Below, piece by piece: positions 18,641 through 26,807 of a stretch of DNA of 64,000 bases (position 1 is its first letter; each line of letters starts with the position of its first letter). The stretch is from Bowdeniella nasicola. Its GTDB lineage: Bacteria > Actinomycetota > Actinomycetes > Actinomycetales > Actinomycetaceae. A program made the translations under genes and the position numbers. Location: NCBI RefSeq assembly GCF_900107735.1, contig NZ_FNQV01000013.1:17409-81408 (forward strand). Reading direction: 5' to 3'. Under the pieces are notes generated by a model. The model was not told where the DNA came from, made no database searches, and worked only from the letters and a program-made list of their open reading frames with translations.

Positions 18641-18928
18641 TTAGTGCGCGTCCGGACGGATGAGCTTGGTGCGCATGACGGCTTCGGAAAGACCGAGCAC
18701 GCGATCGAGCTCCTTGGCGCTTTCAGGCGTCGTGGTCATGTTGACGACCGCGTAGATGCCCTCGGAACGCTTGTTGATGTCATAAGCAAGACGACGCTTG
18801 CCCCAGATATCGACGTCCACGGTGCCACCGGACTTGGTGATGACCTCGAGGAACTTGTCCAGCGTGGTCCCTACGGAACGCTCATCCACCTCGGGATCGA
18901 GGATGATCATGAGTTCATAGTTACGCAT
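18641..18928 (-). CDS. rpsF: 30S ribosomal protein S6
   Basis: A 95-residue S6 beginning [20 protein letters not shown] and continuing with [26 protein letters not shown], the classic core. It is the first gene of the operon. Its AGGAGG ribosome-binding site (18941-18947 on the complement) can pair with an upstream CCTCCTGT, so translation may be controlled by the leader. Confidence 0.98.
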   Translation of the reverse strand: MRNYELMIILDPEVDERSVGTTLDKFLEVITKSGGTVDVDIWGKRRLAYDINKRSEGIYAVVNMTTTPESAKELDRVLGLSEAVMRTKLIRPDAH

Positions 18929-18940
18929 TCGTTAACCCCA

Positions 18941-18983
18941 CCTCCTGTGGTCTAGTCGGTCACGGTCTCTCCGTGACAGGAGG
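18941..18983 (-). promoter_or_regulatory. rpsF leader hairpin that can mask the Shine-Dalgarno
   Basis: On the minus-strand RNA, CCUCCUGU (complement of 18976-18983) can pair with ACAGGAGG (complement of 18941-18948), which contains the rpsF Shine-Dalgarno. Between them lies an alternative 7-bp hairpin GUCACGG/CCGUGAC (complement of 18959-18977). The inner and outer helices compete for two bases, so a switch is possible. S6:S18 binding to rpsF leaders is known in other bacteria; assignment to that motif here is not proven. Confidence 0.5.
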
Positions 18984-19136
18984 GTGATGCGTGTGAGTAT
19001 CGACGGGCAGCAGATTTCTGCCGGTGCCGACAGCACAATCTCCCACTATAGTGCAGGCCTCCGCGCGTATCTAGACGTTATCGGCAGCTGTGACGAACGC
19101 CGGCCTCCCGCTTGCCGCGTCGCCTACGGTTGGAAG

Positions 19137-21113
19137 ATGAAGAACGTTCTTGGTTCTGCCGCCTCCCCCTACCTTCGCCAGCACGCCGACAATCCCGTCG
19201 CCTGGCAGGAGTGGACCGATGAGACCCTCGCGCATGCTCGCGAGCACGACATTCCGATCCTGCTGTCGGTCGGCTATGCGGCGTGCCACTGGTGCCACAT
19301 CATGGCGCACGAGTCATTCGAGGATGCCGAAGTCGCGGCGCTCCTGAATGAAAACTTCGTCCCTATCAAGGTGGATCGGGAGGAGCGGCCCGACGTTGAT
19401 GCGGCATACATGGCGGCAACCCAAGCGATGACGGGATCCGGCGGCTGGCCGATGTCCTGCCTCCTTGCCCCCGACGGCACCCCGCTGTGGTGCGGCACCT
19501 ACCTAACGAAACCGCAGTTCATGCAGTTGCTGACCCAAATGGTGCGGGTGTGGCAGGACCAGCGCGATGAGGCCCGGGCGAGCGGCGCACATGTCGCCTC
19601 GATTCTGCGCGACGCCCAAGCCGGCGGTTCACACGAGGCGATCTCCGATGGCGACTTAGCCGAGGCGGCGAGCATGCTCGCGCGCAGCTACGACGCCGAG
19701 TTCGCCGGCTTTGGGTCTGCGCCGAAGTTCCCGCCGACGATGGCGCTCGACTTTTTGCTGCGGCACGCGATCCGCACGGGCGACGAATCGTCGCTTGTCA
19801 TGGTCGCCCACACCGCCGATGCCATTGCCCGCTCCGGCATGTGCGATCAGCTCGCCGGTGGCTTTGCGCGCTACGCGGTCGACCGCGCCTGGGTAGTCCC
19901 ACACTTCGAGAAGATGCTCTACGACAATGCCCTGCTGCTGCGGCATTTTGCGCACGTGGCGATCCGCGCCGATGAGCCGCTGCGCGCCCTCGCACTGCAC
20001 GCCGCCCGTGGCACTGCGGGGTTTCTGCTGCGAGATCTGCACACGCGCGAGGGCATGTTCGCATCCTCCTTCGACGCCGATACCGATGGCGAGGAGGGCG
20101 CCACCTACGTGTGGACGCCTCGCGAACTCGTCGACGTCCTCGGTGAGGCCGACGGCGCGCGTGCCGCGCGGGCCCTCGGCGTCACCGAAGCGGGGACATT
20201 CGAGCACGGTACCTCGACGCTGCAGCTGCTCGGCGATATCGACTGGGACTGGTGGCTTCCCGTCCGCGAGCGCCTCCTTGCGGCGCGCAGTCGGCGCCCG
20301 CAGCCTGATCGCCACGACGCCGTGATCGCTGCCTGGAACGGCCTCGCGATCGCGGCCCTGGCCGATGCGGCGATGGCGCTTGACGAACCGTCGTGGCTGG
20401 AAGCGGCCATCACCTGCGCCGACGCGCTGTGGGAGACACATCTCGTCGACGGCGAACTGCGCCGCACCTCGCGGGACGGCGCTGTGGGCCAGGCGCCCGG
20501 CGTCGCCGAGGACTACGGCGATGTAGCGGAGGGCTTCGTGGCGCTGCATCTCGCGACCGCCGAGCCGCGCTGGCTGGAACGCGCCCACCAGCTCCTGGAT
20601 GCGGCAAGCCAACGCTTCCGGGACGCCGATGGGCTCATCTATGACGTCGCCGCCGACACCGAGCTGTACGTCCGGCCGCGCGGCGAGAGCGATAATGCGG
20701 AGCCATCGGGCTCCTCGACGCTCGCGGGCGCCCTCATTCGCTACGGCACGGCCGCGGGCTCGCCGGAGCATGTGGTGGCGGGCCGCGAGAGTCTGCGCTT
20801 GCTCGCGGGAGTGATGCGCGAGGCGCCACGCTTCGCGGGCTGGGCGCTCTGCATTGCTGAAGACCTTGCCTCCGGCCCGCTACAGGTGGGGATCGCCGCC
20901 GGCGACGGCGCTGCGGCCCTCGCCCGGAGCGCCCGCGAGCTCGCCTCTCCGGGCGCGTTGATCATCGTGGGTGAGCGCGACGCCGCTCCCCTGCTCCAGG
21001 GGCGCGGGCCCGTCGCGGGCCGGGCGGCGGCCTACGTGTGCCGCGGCCAGGTCTGCTCGGCGCCCATCACGACAGGCGATAGCTTAAGAGAAGCCATCGA
21101 ACAACATCCTTGA
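19137..21113 (+). CDS. YyaL-like thioredoxin-domain protein (DUF255)
   Basis: A 658-residue protein from the ATG at 19137. The N-terminal 160 residues are the DUF255 thioredoxin-like domain with GYAACHWCHIMAHESFED (CxxC) and GSGGWPMSCLLAPDG. The remainder is an alpha/alpha-barrel like that of glycoside hydrolases and epimerases (FPPTMALDFLLRHA, HFEKMLYDNALLLRHFA, AWNGLAIAALADAA). YyaL and SPATA20 homologues have no settled biochemical role. I prefer this start to an in-frame extension upstream because the family begins NVLGSAASPYLRQHADNPVAWQEW. TACGGT ending 6 nt before the ATG fits a leaderless mRNA. Confidence 0.9.
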   Translation: MKNVLGSAASPYLRQHADNPVAWQEWTDETLAHAREHDIPILLSVGYAACHWCHIMAHESFEDAEVAALLNENFVPIKVDREERPDVDAAYMAATQAMTGSGGWPMSCLLAPDGTPLWCGTYLTKPQFMQLLTQMVRVWQDQRDEARASGAHVASILRDAQAGGSHEAISDGDLAEAASMLARSYDAEFAGFGSAPKFPPTMALDFLLRHAIRTGDESSLVMVAHTADAIARSGMCDQLAGGFARYAVDRAWVVPHFEKMLYDNALLLRHFAHVAIRADEPLRALALHAARGTAGFLLRDLHTREGMFASSFDADTDGEEGATYVWTPRELVDVLGEADGARAARALGVTEAGTFEHGTSTLQLLGDIDWDWWLPVRERLLAARSRRPQPDRHDAVIAAWNGLAIAALADAAMALDEPSWLEAAITCADALWETHLVDGELRRTSRDGAVGQAPGVAEDYGDVAEGFVALHLATAEPRWLERAHQLLDAASQRFRDADGLIYDVAADTELYVRPRGESDNAEPSGSSTLAGALIRYGTAAGSPEHVVAGRESLRLLAGVMREAPRFAGWALCIAEDLASGPLQVGIAAGDGAAALARSARELASPGALIIVGERDAAPLLQGRGPVAGRAAAYVCRGQVCSAPITTGDSLREAIEQHP

Positions 21114-21210
21114 TGGAGCGTGTCACAGGTTCGTGAGACGCTTCATGGACCTGGGAAGCTGTACCAGTTACCCGAAGTGGAACAATGAAGGAATGAAGAG
21201 GTCGAGCGAC

Positions 21211-22188
21211 ATGCATGTCCTGGAGATTTGTGCGGGAGCCGGAGGACAGTCTTCGGGTTTAGAGCTCGCAGGCTTCCGTCACGAGCTGGCGGTTGAAATC
21301 GATCATGATGCCGCTGAGACACTTCGTGGAAATCGCCCCGATTGGAATGTCCTCGAAGCCGACGTTCGCTCCATAGATGGACGCCAGTTCCGTGGAATCG
21401 ATCTGATTGCCGGTGGCGTGCCGTGCCCACCGTTCAGTATCGCCGGAAAGCAGCTCGGTTCCGACGACGAACGCGATTTGTTTCCCGAAGCTCTCCGGCT
21501 CGTAAGGGAAGCCCGTCCGACTGCTGTGATGCTAGAAAACGTTCGAGGGCTCGCTTCAGCCCGATTCTCTACCTATCGCGAATCGATCCTTCGGGAACTT
21601 GATCACTGCGGATATGACACGGATTGGCAACTGCTTTATTCAAGCGAGTATGGCGTTCCTCAGCTCCGTCCTCGCTTCATTCTCGTCGCACTCAAACGAC
21701 CACACTTCCGAAACTTCGAATGGCCCCGCCCAATCGGAACACCTCCCTCGGTTGGTCAGACTCTCGAAGTAATGATGGGAGAACGTGGCTGGCTGGGAGC
21801 TTCGTCCTGGGCCAAGCGAGCGAACAGTATTGCTCCGACGGTAGTTGGCGGATCAAAGAAACATGGTGGCGCGGATCTCGGACCCACTAGAGCGAAAGAG
21901 GCTTGGCTGCGACTCGGCGTGGACGGAAAGGGCATCGCAAACGAAGCTCCCGGTCCTGAAATGCCAGAAGCGCACATTCCGCGTCTCACCAATCCGATGG
22001 TAGCGAGAGTTCAAGGATTCTCTCCGGACTGGACATTCGCAGGGCGTAAAACTTCCATCTACCGTCAGATCGGGAACGCCTTCCCCCCGCCGGTCGCAGC
22101 CGCGATCGGCGAATCAATCAAGACGGCGTTAGGAGCTGGAGTGACACGCGAGACCAGTAGCGGTGAAGAACTCCGCGCAATCGGCTAG
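21211..22188 (+). CDS. DNA (cytosine-5) methyltransferase, NaeI-type R-M system
   Basis: A 325-residue C5-methyltransferase. Motif I LEICAGAGGQSSGLELAGF, motif IV GGVPCPPFSIAGKQ with the catalytic Cys, motif VI MLENVRGL, motif VIII QLRPRFILV and motif X RQIGNAFPPPVAAAIG are in the usual order, with a short target-recognition region between VIII and X. I chose the ATG at 21211, with GAAGAGG 9 nt upstream; 21193 is an alternative. It should protect the site cut by the convergent NaeI-family nuclease, known for that family as GCCGGC. Base composition is lower in G+C than flanking genes. Confidence 0.92.
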   Translation: MHVLEICAGAGGQSSGLELAGFRHELAVEIDHDAAETLRGNRPDWNVLEADVRSIDGRQFRGIDLIAGGVPCPPFSIAGKQLGSDDERDLFPEALRLVREARPTAVMLENVRGLASARFSTYRESILRELDHCGYDTDWQLLYSSEYGVPQLRPRFILVALKRPHFRNFEWPRPIGTPPSVGQTLEVMMGERGWLGASSWAKRANSIAPTVVGGSKKHGGADLGPTRAKEAWLRLGVDGKGIANEAPGPEMPEAHIPRLTNPMVARVQGFSPDWTFAGRKTSIYRQIGNAFPPPVAAAIGESIKTALGAGVTRETSSGEELRAIG

Positions 22189-22205
22189 AACTCTGCGACT
22201 CATCA

Positions 22206-23123
22206 TTATGCGTAGGGAATAATCGGCGCCGACGCGGGTGTGTCCTCACCCGGCAGGGCAAGCCGCCACCAAGTCTCTGAGATTTCTACACCTACTCCAG
22301 GCATAGAAGGGACGACGCGTACCGCTACGACCTCGCCGCGCTCGGGAACCTCAGCACCCAGTTCGCGAGCGATTCTCTGCTGAGCTTTGTAGTCGCCCCC
22401 AAGAATCACGATACCTTCGTTTCGTAATGCGCTCCGAGCGCCCCCATTGCCTCGTACTCGCTTCATGTAATCGCTCTGCTGAGCAACTGTCGCGATGATG
22501 TTTCTGCTAATCCTCTGGTTCTGCGCCGTTCGCAAGAGCTCGTTGATCCGACGCTGCCCGCTTCTAAGAGCCATCACTCGCTCGACTTCTGACTCGGGGA
22601 GCTGAAGCAACGCGTTGGGCGGTAAATTCGCGTCGAAAAACAACCACCTGATTCGCGATCTACCGAGCTTATTCAGGCCGGTCTTTCGATCTCTATTCTC
22701 ACTTGTCCGACGATTCTCCTCGCTAACACGGACCACTCCGAGTCTCCAGTACGATCTCAAGTCGTCGGCTTGCGCTACCAACACGAGATGATTGAACGAT
22801 TCAATTGGGAGCATCCATTGTCCCGTGTGCGAGTACTTACAATCCACCTCAATACCGGCGATACAGTAGTCGAGAACGACCCCGTCCTCGAAGTCCAGCT
22901 CACGTTGCAGGTTGATCTCAAACTGGGTGCCGAAATGGGTTTTTTCGGTCTTGTATAGCTGACCGAGCTTATATCGACCTGTATTGAGACCGTCATAGGC
23001 CTGGTCGAACGTCCGCCGAAAAACCTTGGCAATACGCTCACCTGACGGGTCCAACCTCAGAATTTCAGCTGCAACTGCTTCGATCTCGTGATCTGGTTGA
23101 TTGCTGACAGACTCGGAGCACAC
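22206..23123 (-). CDS. NaeI-family type IIE restriction endonuclease
   Basis: The protein of about 305 residues matches what I recall of NaeI along its whole length. Counting from the alternative GTG two codons upstream, catalytic residues fall at E71, D87, D96 and K98 (VDCKYS), one position from those of NaeI. KTEKTHFGTQFEINLQREL and the C-terminal IATVAQQSDYMKRVRGNGGARS with EGIVILGGDY are also shared. NaeI cuts GCCGGC and needs a second effector site bound by its TOPO (CAP-like) domain. GTG at 23123 has better spacing to AGGAGG than GTG at 23129. The gene is tail-to-tail with the methyltransferase (17-bp gap) and follows the PBP gene closely. Confidence 0.92.
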   Translation of the reverse strand: MCSESVSNQPDHEIEAVAAEILRLDPSGERIAKVFRRTFDQAYDGLNTGRYKLGQLYKTEKTHFGTQFEINLQRELDFEDGVVLDYCIAGIEVDCKYSHTGQWMLPIESFNHLVLVAQADDLRSYWRLGVVRVSEENRRTSENRDRKTGLNKLGRSRIRWLFFDANLPPNALLQLPESEVERVMALRSGQRRINELLRTAQNQRISRNIIATVAQQSDYMKRVRGNGGARSALRNEGIVILGGDYKAQQRIARELGAEVPERGEVVAVRVVPSMPGVGVEISETWWRLALPGEDTPASAPIIPYA

Positions 23124-23139
23124 AGACACTCCCCTCCTG

Positions 23140-25422
23140 TTAGTTGTTTCCGCCGCCGTTGCCGCGGCCCGGTGGCGCGGGTTTATCCGGCTGACCCGGC
23201 CTGCCCGGCTTATTGTTGCCCGGCTTCGTCGGGGTCTCGGTGGGGTTCGGCGTCTCCGTCGGCTGCTCGGTGGGTTGCTCCGTCGGCTCCTCGGTCGGCT
23301 CTTCCGTGGGTTCCTCGGTGGGTTCCTCGGTCGGCTCTTCCGTCGGCTCTTCGCTCGGAGCTTGCGTCGGTGCCTGCGTGCGCGTCGGCACCGGCATCGG
23401 ATGCTTCGTGGCCTTCTTCGCCGTCGGCTCCGGGAACGGGATGACCTCTTCGCCCTCGAGCGCGGCCTTCATATAGTTCGTCCAGATCTGGGTCGGATAG
23501 GTGCCGCCGGCGACCGTGCGGATTCCGCCGAAGCCGGTGAGCTCTTCTTCCTGCCCGTCCGGACCGACCTGGTACATGTCGACCACGGTCACGAGCTGAG
23601 GCGTGAAGCCCGCAAACCACGCCGACTTGTAGTCATTCGATGAGCCCGTCTTGCCCGCGGCGGGGCGGCCAAGGTGCGAGCCGACGTAGTGCGCGGTGCC
23701 CGTGCGGGTCACCTGCTGCATTGCGTAGGTCGCATCGGCCATGACATCGGCGTCGAAGACCTGCTCGCCGTCGGTGCCCGCCTTGTAGATGGCGTTGTCG
23801 CGCCCGTCCGTGATCTCGGAGACGATGAACGGCTCGTGCTTCACACCCTGCGCGGCGATCGTGCCATAGGCGCGGACCTGATCGAACGGGCGCAGCGAGG
23901 CCGGGCCGAGCACGTTGGAAGGCACGGGAGCCAGGCCCGGCGTGTCCTTCGGGATGCCGGCCTTCACGGCGGTGTCCAGCGTCAGCTGGGGGCCGATTTC
24001 GACGTTCAGCTGGGCGTAGGGGGTGTTGACCGAGTCCTCGGTCGACTTCACGAGATTGATGCGCCCGCGGTTGAACCGGTCGTAGTTGCGTACGGGCTTA
24101 TCGAAGCCCTCGATCTCCATGTTGTTGTAGGACTGGAAGGTGTCGTAGAGCGAGTACCCCTCCTCCAGCGCGCCGATGAGCGTCCAGACCTTGAAGGTCG
24201 AACCGGCCTGGGCCCGGTCCTGCGTGACGGCGTTGCGCGGCTGGCTGACGAAATCCGGACCACCGTAGACGGCGACGAGCGCGCCGGTGCGCGGATCCAT
24301 GGAGGCCAGTCCCACGCGGTTGTTTTCGGGCCGGTCTTCCGGCAGCGCGTTGACGGCCTCGACGGCGGCGTCCTGGCGGGGCTTTTGGATCGTGGAGACG
24401 ATGCTCAGGCCGCGCGTGTTCAGCTCGTCCTCGGAGATCTCCGCTTTGTTGACGACCTCGTTTTTCACCATGTCGAGCAGGTAGCCGTTCGGGCCCTTCA
24501 GGGCGTTGACCGGCTTGTAGTCGATCGTCTCGGGGAAGGTCTGCTGATCACGCTCCTGCTGGGTGATCCAGCCGTCGGCGACCATGATGTCTAGGACTCG
24601 GTTCCAGCGCTGTTCGGCGCGCTCAGGCATGACGGCCGGATCCCACTTCGAGGGCGCCGGAATGAGGCCGGCCAGGAGCGCGGACTCCGCGATCGACAGG
24701 TCCTTGGCGCTCTTGCCGAAATAGTGCTCGGCGGCGACCTCGATACCGTAGGCGCCGCGCCCAAAGTAGATGGTGTTCAGGTAGTTTTCGAGGATTTCTT
24801 CCTTGGACTGCTGCTGGTCGATCTTCAGCGCGAGGATCGCTTCCTTCGCCTTGCCGACGACGTCCTTGGTATCGCCGACGTAATAGCGCTCGACGTACTG
24901 CTGGGTGAGGGTGGAGGCGCCCTGCAGCGGGTTGCCGCGCAGGTTGTTCCACGTGGCGCGCGCAATACCGCGCAGGTCGATGCCGGGGTTGGTGTAGAAG
25001 CGCCGGTCCTCGGAGGCGACGACGGCGTGGCCGACGTGCTCGGGCAGGGAGGATAGCGCGACCGATTTGCGATCGTATTCGGAGAACGTTCCGAGCTGGG
25101 TCTCGCCATCGGCGTAGTAGACCGTCGTCGTCTGGGCCTGGGCGAAGTCGCCCGGCTGCGGCACGTCGATCATCGAGTAGGCGAGCGCGAATAGGCCCGC
25201 GCCGGAGGCGATGAGGAACGCGAAGAGGCCGAGGACCAGTTTCCAGCCCGGCAGCCAGCGCAGGATCGGACCCTTGTTCGGGCGCGGGTAGCGCCGGCGC
25301 TTGCCGTTGGGTTTGGTCGCACTGAGCGTGCGGGTACGGCCCTTTGGCGGCTTCGGCGGAGCCGCGTTGCGTGATTCGCGCAGGCTTCGGCGCGTCACGG
25401 GTTTGCCCTGATGCTCGTTCAC
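23140..25422 (-). CDS. Class A penicillin-binding protein (transglycosylase/transpeptidase)
   Basis: About 760 residues from GTG 25422, which has GGAAGGA 6-7 nt upstream. Order: basic cytoplasmic tail, one membrane segment (about 60-82), GT51 transglycosylase (VVASEDRRFYTNPGIDLRGIARA, GASTLTQQ, YLNTIYFGRGAYGIEVAA), then a transpeptidase with STFK, SVN and KTGSS. The extracellular C-terminus is a run of seven EEPT/EQPT units followed by a Pro/Gly-rich end. It polymerises and cross-links peptidoglycan outside the membrane. An ATG 16 codons upstream is the alternative start. The restriction endonuclease gene follows within 20 bp. Confidence 0.93.
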   Translation of the reverse strand: MNEHQGKPVTRRSLRESRNAAPPKPPKGRTRTLSATKPNGKRRRYPRPNKGPILRWLPGWKLVLGLFAFLIASGAGLFALAYSMIDVPQPGDFAQAQTTTVYYADGETQLGTFSEYDRKSVALSSLPEHVGHAVVASEDRRFYTNPGIDLRGIARATWNNLRGNPLQGASTLTQQYVERYYVGDTKDVVGKAKEAILALKIDQQQSKEEILENYLNTIYFGRGAYGIEVAAEHYFGKSAKDLSIAESALLAGLIPAPSKWDPAVMPERAEQRWNRVLDIMVADGWITQQERDQQTFPETIDYKPVNALKGPNGYLLDMVKNEVVNKAEISEDELNTRGLSIVSTIQKPRQDAAVEAVNALPEDRPENNRVGLASMDPRTGALVAVYGGPDFVSQPRNAVTQDRAQAGSTFKVWTLIGALEEGYSLYDTFQSYNNMEIEGFDKPVRNYDRFNRGRINLVKSTEDSVNTPYAQLNVEIGPQLTLDTAVKAGIPKDTPGLAPVPSNVLGPASLRPFDQVRAYGTIAAQGVKHEPFIVSEITDGRDNAIYKAGTDGEQVFDADVMADATYAMQQVTRTGTAHYVGSHLGRPAAGKTGSSNDYKSAWFAGFTPQLVTVVDMYQVGPDGQEEELTGFGGIRTVAGGTYPTQIWTNYMKAALEGEEVIPFPEPTAKKATKHPMPVPTRTQAPTQAPSEEPTEEPTEEPTEEPTEEPTEEPTEQPTEQPTETPNPTETPTKPGNNKPGRPGQPDKPAPPGRGNGGGNN
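23220..23370 (-). repeat. Tandem 12-bp coding repeats in the PBP tail
   Basis: A run of near-identical 12-bp units encodes Glu-Glu-Pro-Thr and then Glu-Gln-Pro-Thr, grading into TETPNPTETPTKP. Codon choice varies between TCG/TCC and GGG/GGC wobble positions, so the array is partly diverged. Copy number could change by slippage without a frameshift. Confidence 0.85.
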
Positions 25423-25517
25423 ACCCAGTCCTTCCAGATCAGTACCCTCCAGTATGGCCCCACCAGCCACACGGATAACAGAGCCGAGCGAGCTAACTCA
25501 CCCCCGAACGTGGCGGA

Positions 25518-26807
25518 TCACACGCGAGTGGGGGCGACGTCGGCGGGCTCGGCGGGGCTCAGGCGGTAGGCCGCGGCGAGCAGCGCGAAGGCGGCGGCGA
25601 GCACGAGGAAGACGCCGCGCGACCACCCGGTATCGGGCAGGATGGCGGCCGCGAGCCCGGCGGCTCCCACGAACGCGGCGTTGAACATCACGTCATACAG
25701 CGCGAAGGCGCGGCCGCGGTAGGCGTCGGCGGTATCGCGCTGGACGATCGTGTCGACGGCGATTTTCGCGCCCTGGACGGATAGCCCGAGGAGGAAGGCG
25801 GCGCTCGCGATGACGGGCACCGCGGGGGCGGTAGCGGCCACGAGCTGGGAGAGGGCGCCAATCCCCAAACACGTGAGGATCCACTGCTGCGGGGAGAGCC
25901 GCTCGTGGGCGATGGGCGTCGCGATGATCGCGAGGCCCGAGCCGGCGAAGGAGATGCCCGACAGGGTGGCGAACAGCGCGAGCCCGGCCGCGGCGTTCGT
26001 CGGATCTACGAGGAGGTTGCGCGAAGCGAGGATGAGGACGAGGAAGTTCACGCCGTAGAAAAACCGGTGGGTCGCCATCACCGCGAGCGCCGCGCCGGGG
26101 GTGCGGCGGGCGGTCAGGTAGCGGGCCGCGGCCGCGAGCTCGCTAAGGACGGCGAATACCGAGCGGCGACGCTCACCCGAACCGTCGGGGCCGAGTTCGC
26201 CAGGGGCCAGGCGCAGCGCGAGGGCGGCGGCGGCCGCGAAGACGAGGCCGGCGGCGGCGAGCAGTCCGAAATCGCGCACCGAACCCGTCGGCAGGACGAT
26301 CCCGAGGCCGAAACCGATGACGGCCCCGAGCACCGCGGCGCCGGCGCCGAGGGTCGGCGTAATCGAGTTCGCCATGAGGAGCAGGTGGCGCGGCACGACG
26401 AGCGGCAGCCCGGCCGACAGCGCGGACAGCAGGAAGCGATTGACGCCGAGGATGAGCAGCGCGAGCGCGTAGACCGCGGGCCCGATGCCGAGCTGGACGA
26501 GGCACAGGCCAATGATGACCGCGAGGACGGCTCGCACGGCATTGCCGTAGAGCAGCACCTGGCGGCGGCGCCAGCGATCAAGCAGCGGCCCGGCGAACGG
26601 GCCGACGACGGTGAAGGGCAGCAGCAGCACCGCAAACGCAATGGCGACGTCCCCGGCGGTCGTCAGGCGCTCGGGCGAGAAGAAGAACAGGGAGGCCAGG
26701 CCCGCCTGCACGAGCCCGTCGCCCGTCTGGCTCACCAGGCGGATCGCCAGCAGTTTGCGGAAACCCGCGTAGCCCGTGAGGGTCTTGAGGTCGGCGATGA
26801 GGCGCAC
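25518..26807 (-). CDS. MFS transporter
   Basis: A 429-residue, very hydrophobic protein with about 12 transmembrane stretches. The first loop FRKLLAIRLVSQTGDGLVQAGLASLFFF and GPFAGPLLDRWRRRQVLLYGNAVR near residue 70-90 (motif A) resemble MFS exporters of the MFS_3 or enterobactin-exporter-like group. The substrate is unknown. Its GTG start directly abuts the stop of the CCA-adding enzyme, so the two are cotranscribed. Confidence 0.85.
   Translation of the reverse strand: MRLIADLKTLTGYAGFRKLLAIRLVSQTGDGLVQAGLASLFFFSPERLTTAGDVAIAFAVLLLPFTVVGPFAGPLLDRWRRRQVLLYGNAVRAVLAVIIGLCLVQLGIGPAVYALALLILGVNRFLLSALSAGLPLVVPRHLLLMANSITPTLGAGAAVLGAVIGFGLGIVLPTGSVRDFGLLAAAGLVFAAAAALALRLAPGELGPDGSGERRRSVFAVLSELAAAARYLTARRTPGAALAVMATHRFFYGVNFLVLILASRNLLVDPTNAAAGLALFATLSGISFAGSGLAIIATPIAHERLSPQQWILTCLGIGALSQLVAATAPAVPVIASAAFLLGLSVQGAKIAVDTIVQRDTADAYRGRAFALYDVMFNAAFVGAAGLAAAILPDTGWSRGVFLVLAAAFALLAAAYRLSPAEPADVAPTRV

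Noticed and set aside
23220..23370. CRISPR-like array
   Set aside because: The repeats are 12-bp tandem coding units without spacers; they encode the PBP tail.
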